27,763 nucleotides of DNA from Candidatus Avimicrobium faecavium (GTDB lineage: Bacteria > Bacillota > Clostridia > Oscillospirales > Ruminococcaceae): NCBI GenBank assembly GCA_904419105.1, contig CAJFQR010000007.1, positions 1-27,763 of the forward strand, written 5' to 3'. Position numbers and translations under genes: made by a program. The notes under the pieces are model-generated. The model saw only the letters and a program-made list of their open reading frames with translations. It was not told the origin of the DNA and made no database searches. The stretch's first letter is position 1. Each line of letters begins with the position of its first letter. Shown one piece after another: positions 24,236 to 27,763 of this stretch.

Positions 24236-24264
24236 ATTCTACCACAGCCCGGGCAAAATGCCAA
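24236..24264 (-). promoter_or_regulatory. Promoter of murA
   Basis: Minus strand TTGGCA (24259-24264), 17 bases, TAGAAT (24236-24241), with TGG before the -10. Confidence 0.75.
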
Positions 24265-24294
24265 TATCCTTTGCCAAAAAGCCGCCCCGGCCGG

Positions 24295-25650
24295 TCAATT
24301 TTTCCCGGCCTGATCCCGGTAATCCCGCCAGAGCTCCTCGATGCTCTTCTCCGCCGGTGCCTCTTCAGCCGGGGGCTCCGGAGCGGACTCCTCCGCCGGC
24401 TCTTCGGCAAGCTCCTCCGGGATCTCCGGGGCGGACACGGCAGTCCCTCCGGCGCAGACGGCAGCCAGGGCCTTCTCCTTTGCCGCATGGGAGACAAACC
24501 ACCTTCTGCAGAGCACCGTCACCGCGGCAGTGGAGGGCACTGCCAGCAGGATGCCGATGCTCCCGGCCACCGACTGGAGCAGCTCCACGGCGATGTTCTC
24601 CCGGTTGATGATGCTGCCCAGGTCGTTGTTGTAGGCCAGCAGCAATAAGATGGTGTGCAGCGAGCTGCCCACATAGGCCAGCACCAGCGTGTTGGCCATC
24701 GTGCCGATGATGTCCCGACCGATGTTCAGCCCCGAGCGCATCAGCTCAAAGTCGGACAGGTCCGGCCGGTGGTAGAGCAGCTCGTCCAGCGAGGAGGCGA
24801 TGGACATGGCCACATCCATCGTCGCCCCCAGGGCGCCGATGACGATGGCCGCGAAGATGACCCCCCGCAGGTCGATGACCGCGTCGGCGTTGATGTACAT
24901 GACAAAGCTCGAATCCTCATCGATGAGCCCCGAGATGTACATCACATCCTGCATCGCCAGCGTCAGCAGCCCGGAAAAGCCGACGCCGCAGATGCACCCA
25001 ACGGCGGCGGCGACGCTCTTCGGGTGGACGCCGGCGACGATGGCCAGCGTCATCACGATGGTGTAGGTGGCGGTGATGAAGGTCACCAGGTAGATGTTCT
25101 CCCCTTTGATAATGGCCGGGATCATGATGAAAAATACCGCCGCACAGGTGAACACCAGCGACACCACCGTGTTGAACCCCTTAAAGCGCCCGAAGGCGAT
25201 GATCAGCGCAAAGAAGGCGATCACCAGCGCCAGCATCGGCCCTTCCCGCAGGTGGTCGGCGATAAACCACTCGGGCTCCATCTCGCTGTCGAAGTTGAAC
25301 CCGGTGAACACCCTGTCCCCAACCTCGTAGAAGAACACCTTGTAGCCGTCGTTGGGCTCGGCAAACTGCTGGTGCACGGTGACCACCTCGCCCCGGACGG
25401 CCCCCTCGTCGATGCGCAGCGTCACATCCTGCTCATAGTGCACATCGGTCCAGCCGTCGTACGCCGCCTCCACCCTCTCCGGCTCGGTGACCGCGATCAC
25501 CTCCGAGCGGTAGTAGGTGTCCGCCCGGCTGCCGGACTGAAAGTAGGCGTTGCCGCTGACGGCAATGCGGTTTCCCACGATGAGGAACAGCACCGACACC
25601 GCCAGCACCGCCAGATAAAAAAGTCGATCCCTTGTCAAAAACCGCTTCAT
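24295..25650 (-). CDS. YibE/F family membrane protein
   Basis: A 451-residue protein. One N-terminal helix (about 11-27) is followed by an external domain of about 110 residues, then seven or so membrane helices in the YibE/F region (GALGATMDVAMSIASSLDEL near the middle is a strong family block, as is GRDIIGTMANTLVLAYVGSS). The family is common in Firmicutes and has no proven function. Past the last helix the protein has a tail rich in Glu, Pro and Ala (about residues 400-438) ending in a short charged helix, which is likely cytoplasmic. GGAGG precedes the ATG at 25650. It is monocistronic, with a promoter at 25686-25691. Confidence 0.88.
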   Translation of the reverse strand: MKRFLTRDRLFYLAVLAVSVLFLIVGNRIAVSGNAYFQSGSRADTYYRSEVIAVTEPERVEAAYDGWTDVHYEQDVTLRIDEGAVRGEVVTVHQQFAEPNDGYKVFFYEVGDRVFTGFNFDSEMEPEWFIADHLREGPMLALVIAFFALIIAFGRFKGFNTVVSLVFTCAAVFFIMIPAIIKGENIYLVTFITATYTIVMTLAIVAGVHPKSVAAAVGCICGVGFSGLLTLAMQDVMYISGLIDEDSSFVMYINADAVIDLRGVIFAAIVIGALGATMDVAMSIASSLDELLYHRPDLSDFELMRSGLNIGRDIIGTMANTLVLAYVGSSLHTILLLLAYNNDLGSIINRENIAVELLQSVAGSIGILLAVPSTAAVTVLCRRWFVSHAAKEKALAAVCAGGTAVSAPEIPEELAEEPAEESAPEPPAEEAPAEKSIEELWRDYRDQAGKN

Positions 25651-25685
25651 ACGCCGCCTCCTGGCCGCAAAAAATACCGCTTGTT

Positions 25686-25693
25686 ATTGTAAC
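25686..25693 (-). promoter_or_regulatory. Extended -10 promoter of the YibE/F gene
   Basis: Minus strand TGT followed by TACAAT (25686-25691) gives an extended -10; the -35 hexamer 17 bases upstream is poor. Confidence 0.45.
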
Positions 25694-25743
25694 AGAAACT
25701 GCCGCCGGATGCCAGCCAGATTTTTGCAGACCGGACCGCTGCG

Positions 25744-25775
25744 CAAAAAAGACGGCGCCGCGCGCCGCCTTTTTG
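25744..25775 (-). terminator. Terminator of the feoB operon
   Basis: Minus strand AAAAAGGCGGCGC, a short loop and GCGCCGTCTTTTTT form a strong stem with a T run 14 bases past the small cysteine-rich gene. Confidence 0.85.
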
Positions 25776-25788
25776 CTTGCGTTGAGGG

Positions 25789-25968
25789 TTATTTCGACTC
25801 CTTCGACGCCGAGGAACAGCTCTGGAACATCGAGCAGCCGGAGCAGCCGCCGCAACAGCCACCGCAGCCGGAACCGCTCTCGTCCCCGCCGTCGTAGTTC
25901 TTATAGGTGCGGTACAGCCCGTAGAAGAAGCCGACGCAGACCACTGCCAGAAGCACTACTGTCCACAT
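25789..25968 (-). CDS. FeoB-associated cysteine-rich membrane protein
   Basis: A 59-residue protein with one N-terminal membrane helix (about 2-21, WTVVLLAVVCVGFFYGLY), a short charged stretch and a Gly/Cys-rich tail with clustered cysteines (C-x2-CC-x2-C-x2-C-x4-C). This is the FeoB-associated small protein family (Pfam FeoB_associated), found directly after feoB in Firmicutes and thought to help ferrous iron uptake, perhaps as an iron-binding or complex-stabilising partner. The start is placed at 25968 because GGGAGG lies about 10 bases upstream; an in-frame ATG 18 bases earlier has no ribosome site. It follows feoB by 54 bases. Confidence 0.85.
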   Translation of the reverse strand: MWTVVLLAVVCVGFFYGLYRTYKNYDGGDESGSGCGGCCGGCSGCSMFQSCSSASKESK

Positions 25969-25988
25969 ATCGTATTCGCCTCCCATTG

Positions 25989-26003
25989 CCGGCCAATGGC
26001 CGG
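25989..26003. repeat. Perfect inverted repeat between feoB and its small partner
   Basis: CCGGCC-AAT-GGCCGG forms a six-pair stem with a three-base loop in the 54-base gap. It lacks a T run. It could protect or separate mRNA segments, or be chance. Confidence 0.5.
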
Positions 26004-26022
26004 TGGTTCCGTTTCTATACGG

Positions 26023-27763
26023 TCAAAATCCCAGCAGCATCCCCACCTGGTAGACCAGGCAAGCCACCACCCAGGCCACGCAGGTCTGGCTGGCCATGGC
26101 CAGCACCGCGCCGCGCACACTGCCCAGCTCCCGGCGCACCGCTGCCATCGCCGCCACACAGGGCATATACAGCAGCGTGAACACCAGGAAGGACACCGCC
26201 GAAAGCGGTGTGAACAGCTGGGACAGCACCGGCCCGAGCATCGACGGATCGCCGACATTCAGCAGGATGGCCAGTGTGCTCACCACACTCTCCTTGGCCA
26301 TCAGGCCGGTGAGCAGCGCGGTGGCCGCCCGCCAGTCGCCAAAGCCCAGCGGCGCGAACACCGGCGCCAGCACCTGGCCGATGGCCGCCAGGATGCTCTC
26401 GGAGCTGTCGGTGACCACCGACAGGTGGGTGCTGAAGTTCTGCAGGACCCATACTATTATAGTCGCTGCAAAGATAATTGTAAATGCCTTGACCACAAAG
26501 TCCTTGGCTTTATCCCACATATGCCGCCAGACATTCTGGGCCGACGGCAGCCGGTAGGCCGGCAGCTCCATGACAAAGGGCACCGGATCGCCCTTGAAGA
26601 GACTGTTTTTAAGCAGCAGCCCGATCAGGATCGCCACCAGTATACCGGTGACATACAGCGCCATCATCACAAGCGCCCCGTGCTCCGGGAAGAAGGCCGC
26701 CGTAAAGACGCTGTAGATCGGCAGCTTGGCGGAACAGGACATATAGGGGGTGAGCAGAATGGTCATCTTGCGGTCCCGCTCACTGGAGAGGGTGCGGGAG
26801 GCCATAATGGCCGGCACGCTGCACCCGAATCCGATGACCATCGGCACGAAGGAGCGCCCGGACAGGCCGATCTTGCGCAGCAGCTTATCCCTAACGAAGG
26901 CCACTCGGGCCATGTAGCCGCTGTCCTCCAAAATGGACAGGAAGAAGAACAGCGTGACGATGGTGGGCATAAAGCCCAGCACGCTGCCGACACCGGCAAA
27001 GATGCCGTCGATAATCAGCGCGTGGAGCATCGGGGCGACGCCGAGAGCGGTGAGCCCCTGGTCCGCCCAGTCGGTGACGATGGCGATCCCGGCGCTGAAC
27101 CAGTCGCTGAGGGTGCTGCCGACGATCCCGAAGGTGAGCCAGAACACCAGCAGCATGATGCACAGGAAGATTGGGATGGCGAACACCTTGTGGGTGAGGA
27201 TGCGGTCAATCTTCACCGAGCGCAGCTGCTCCACCGTCTCGGATGGCTTGTGCACCGTCCTGCGGCAGAGCTCCTCGATGTAGCTGTACCGCATATCCGC
27301 CAGCGCAGCCTCCCGGTCGGTGCCCAGGGCGGTCTCCATCTCGGTGACCACATGGCCGACGATGTCCCGCTCGTTCTCGTTGATCTGGAGCTTATCCATC
27401 ATCGCCTCGTCCCCTTCCACCAGCTTGGTGGCGGCGTAGCGCAGCGGGACATGGTGGGCCTCGGCGTGGTCCTCGATCATATGGGCCAGCGAGTGGATCG
27501 CCCGGTGGACCTCTCCCTTGCAGAAGTCGTGGTGGGCCGGACGCCGGTCGGCCTCCACCGTGCGCAGCGCCACTGCCACCAGCTCGGAGACGCCCTGGTT
27601 TTTCGAGGCGGAGATGGGCACCACCGGCACGCCCAGCCCTTCGGAGAGGGCCTGGATGTCGATGCTGCCGCCGCTGCCGGCGACCTCGTCCATCATATTG
27701 AGGGCCACCACCATCGGCATATCCAGCTCAAGAAGCTGGAGGGTCAGGTAGAGGTTGCGCTCG
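26023..27763 (-). CDS. feoB: Ferrous iron transporter FeoB, C-terminal 579 residues (runs off window)
   Basis: The gene enters from the right edge; 579 residues are visible and the P-loop with G1-G3 of the G domain is missing. The visible part has the G4 motif NMMDE and the G5 region ISASKNQG, the helical GDI-like segment, then the membrane domain with two Gate regions and the FeoB core: GFGCSVPAIMASRTLSSERD (conserved cysteine for iron passage), LTPYMSCSAKLPIYSVF, and a later GLMAKESVVSTL. FeoB imports Fe2+ across the inner membrane using GTP hydrolysis. The end is natural (TGA at 26023-26025). The small cysteine-rich partner follows, and feoA is expected upstream, outside the window. Confidence 0.95.
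   Translation of the reverse strand, partial: ERNLYLTLQLLELDMPMVVALNMMDEVAGSGGSIDIQALSEGLGVPVVPISASKNQGVSELVAVALRTVEADRRPAHHDFCKGEVHRAIHSLAHMIEDHAEAHHVPLRYAATKLVEGDEAMMDKLQINENERDIVGHVVTEMETALGTDREAALADMRYSYIEELCRRTVHKPSETVEQLRSVKIDRILTHKVFAIPIFLCIMLLVFWLTFGIVGSTLSDWFSAGIAIVTDWADQGLTALGVAPMLHALIIDGIFAGVGSVLGFMPTIVTLFFFLSILEDSGYMARVAFVRDKLLRKIGLSGRSFVPMVIGFGCSVPAIMASRTLSSERDRKMTILLTPYMSCSAKLPIYSVFTAAFFPEHGALVMMALYVTGILVAILIGLLLKNSLFKGDPVPFVMELPAYRLPSAQNVWRHMWDKAKDFVVKAFTIIFAATIIVWVLQNFSTHLSVVTDSSESILAAIGQVLAPVFAPLGFGDWRAATALLTGLMAKESVVSTLAILLNVGDPSMLGPVLSQLFTPLSAVSFLVFTLLYMPCVAAMAAVRRELGSVRGAVLAMASQTCVAWVVACLVYQVGMLLGF

Noticed and set aside
22659..24608. Open frame of 649 codons on the plus strand
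   Set aside because: It is antisense to walJ (5' part), murA and the end of the YibE/F gene, with low-complexity His/Gly/Arg-rich sequence. It is a by-product of high GC at third positions.

Overview
This GC-rich window looks like a chromosomal segment of an anaerobic Firmicute, most likely in class Clostridia near Oscillospiraceae/Ruminococcaceae. The reasons are the Firmicutes-type class III fructose-1,6-bisphosphatase, the dgt-dnaG-rpoD gene order, the WalJ/RlmH pair, a YibE/F protein, a FeoB-associated cysteine-rich peptide, a short RpoD without a long spacer domain, and frequent TTG/GTG starts placed behind strong GGAGG sites. The family-level placement is inference. I saw no rRNA, tRNA, CRISPR array, phage module, transposase or insertion sequence.

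Layout, left to right. Positions 1-132 hold the start of a SufC-like ABC ATPase (minus). Positions 324-2112 hold a TraX-family membrane protein and a zinc-ribbon membrane protein (plus). Positions 2123-4320 hold malic enzyme divergent from a LysR regulator. Positions 4329-7022 hold an M20 peptidase followed by a YfcC-family carrier (minus operon with a good promoter). Positions 7133-8130 hold a decayed locus: an intact yjiG-like gene, the C-terminal stub of its nucleoside-recognition partner, and, head to head with it, the C-terminal helix-turn-helix stub of a Crp/Fnr regulator. Positions 8141-10849 hold an HD-domain protein and FBPase III. Positions 10898-11430 hold a cysteine-rich Rrf2 regulator with repeated sequences over its promoter. 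Positions 11614-15521 hold the dgt-dnaG-rpoD macromolecular synthesis operon. Positions 15683-16681 hold YigZ and ribosomal protein L31. Positions 16740-20114 hold a phosphosugar mutase divergent from a YifB/ComM-like AAA+ protein. Positions 20177-21406 hold a second TraX-family gene and a CsoR-family repressor that has lost two of the three usual Cu(I) ligands. Positions 21416-24264 hold rlmH, walJ and murA, with a long structured leader before murA. Positions 24295-27763 hold YibE/F, the FeoB-associated peptide and a 5'-truncated (window edge) FeoB.

Most genes are housekeeping: replication initiation and the primary sigma factor, peptidoglycan precursor synthesis, gluconeogenesis and sugar phosphate interconversion, ribosome parts and ribosome modification. 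Two themes tie separate loci together. One is iron/Fe-S biology: the SufC-like ATPase, the cysteine-rich Rrf2 regulator, FeoB and its small partner. The other is peptide or organic-acid use: malic enzyme, M20 peptidase, YfcC carrier and the YjiG remnant.

I found no clearly new multi-gene system. The best leads are the head-to-head scar at about 7921-7924 bracketed by an imperfect inverted repeat, the ligand-poor CsoR homologue under a near-consensus promoter, the repeats over the rrf2 promoter with a related site at the SufC-like promoter, and the two unlinked TraX-family genes without any conjugation genes. No stretch longer than about 300 bases lacks a gene. The larger gaps (133-383, 6930-7175, 11370-11613, 24075-24294) are described in the features.
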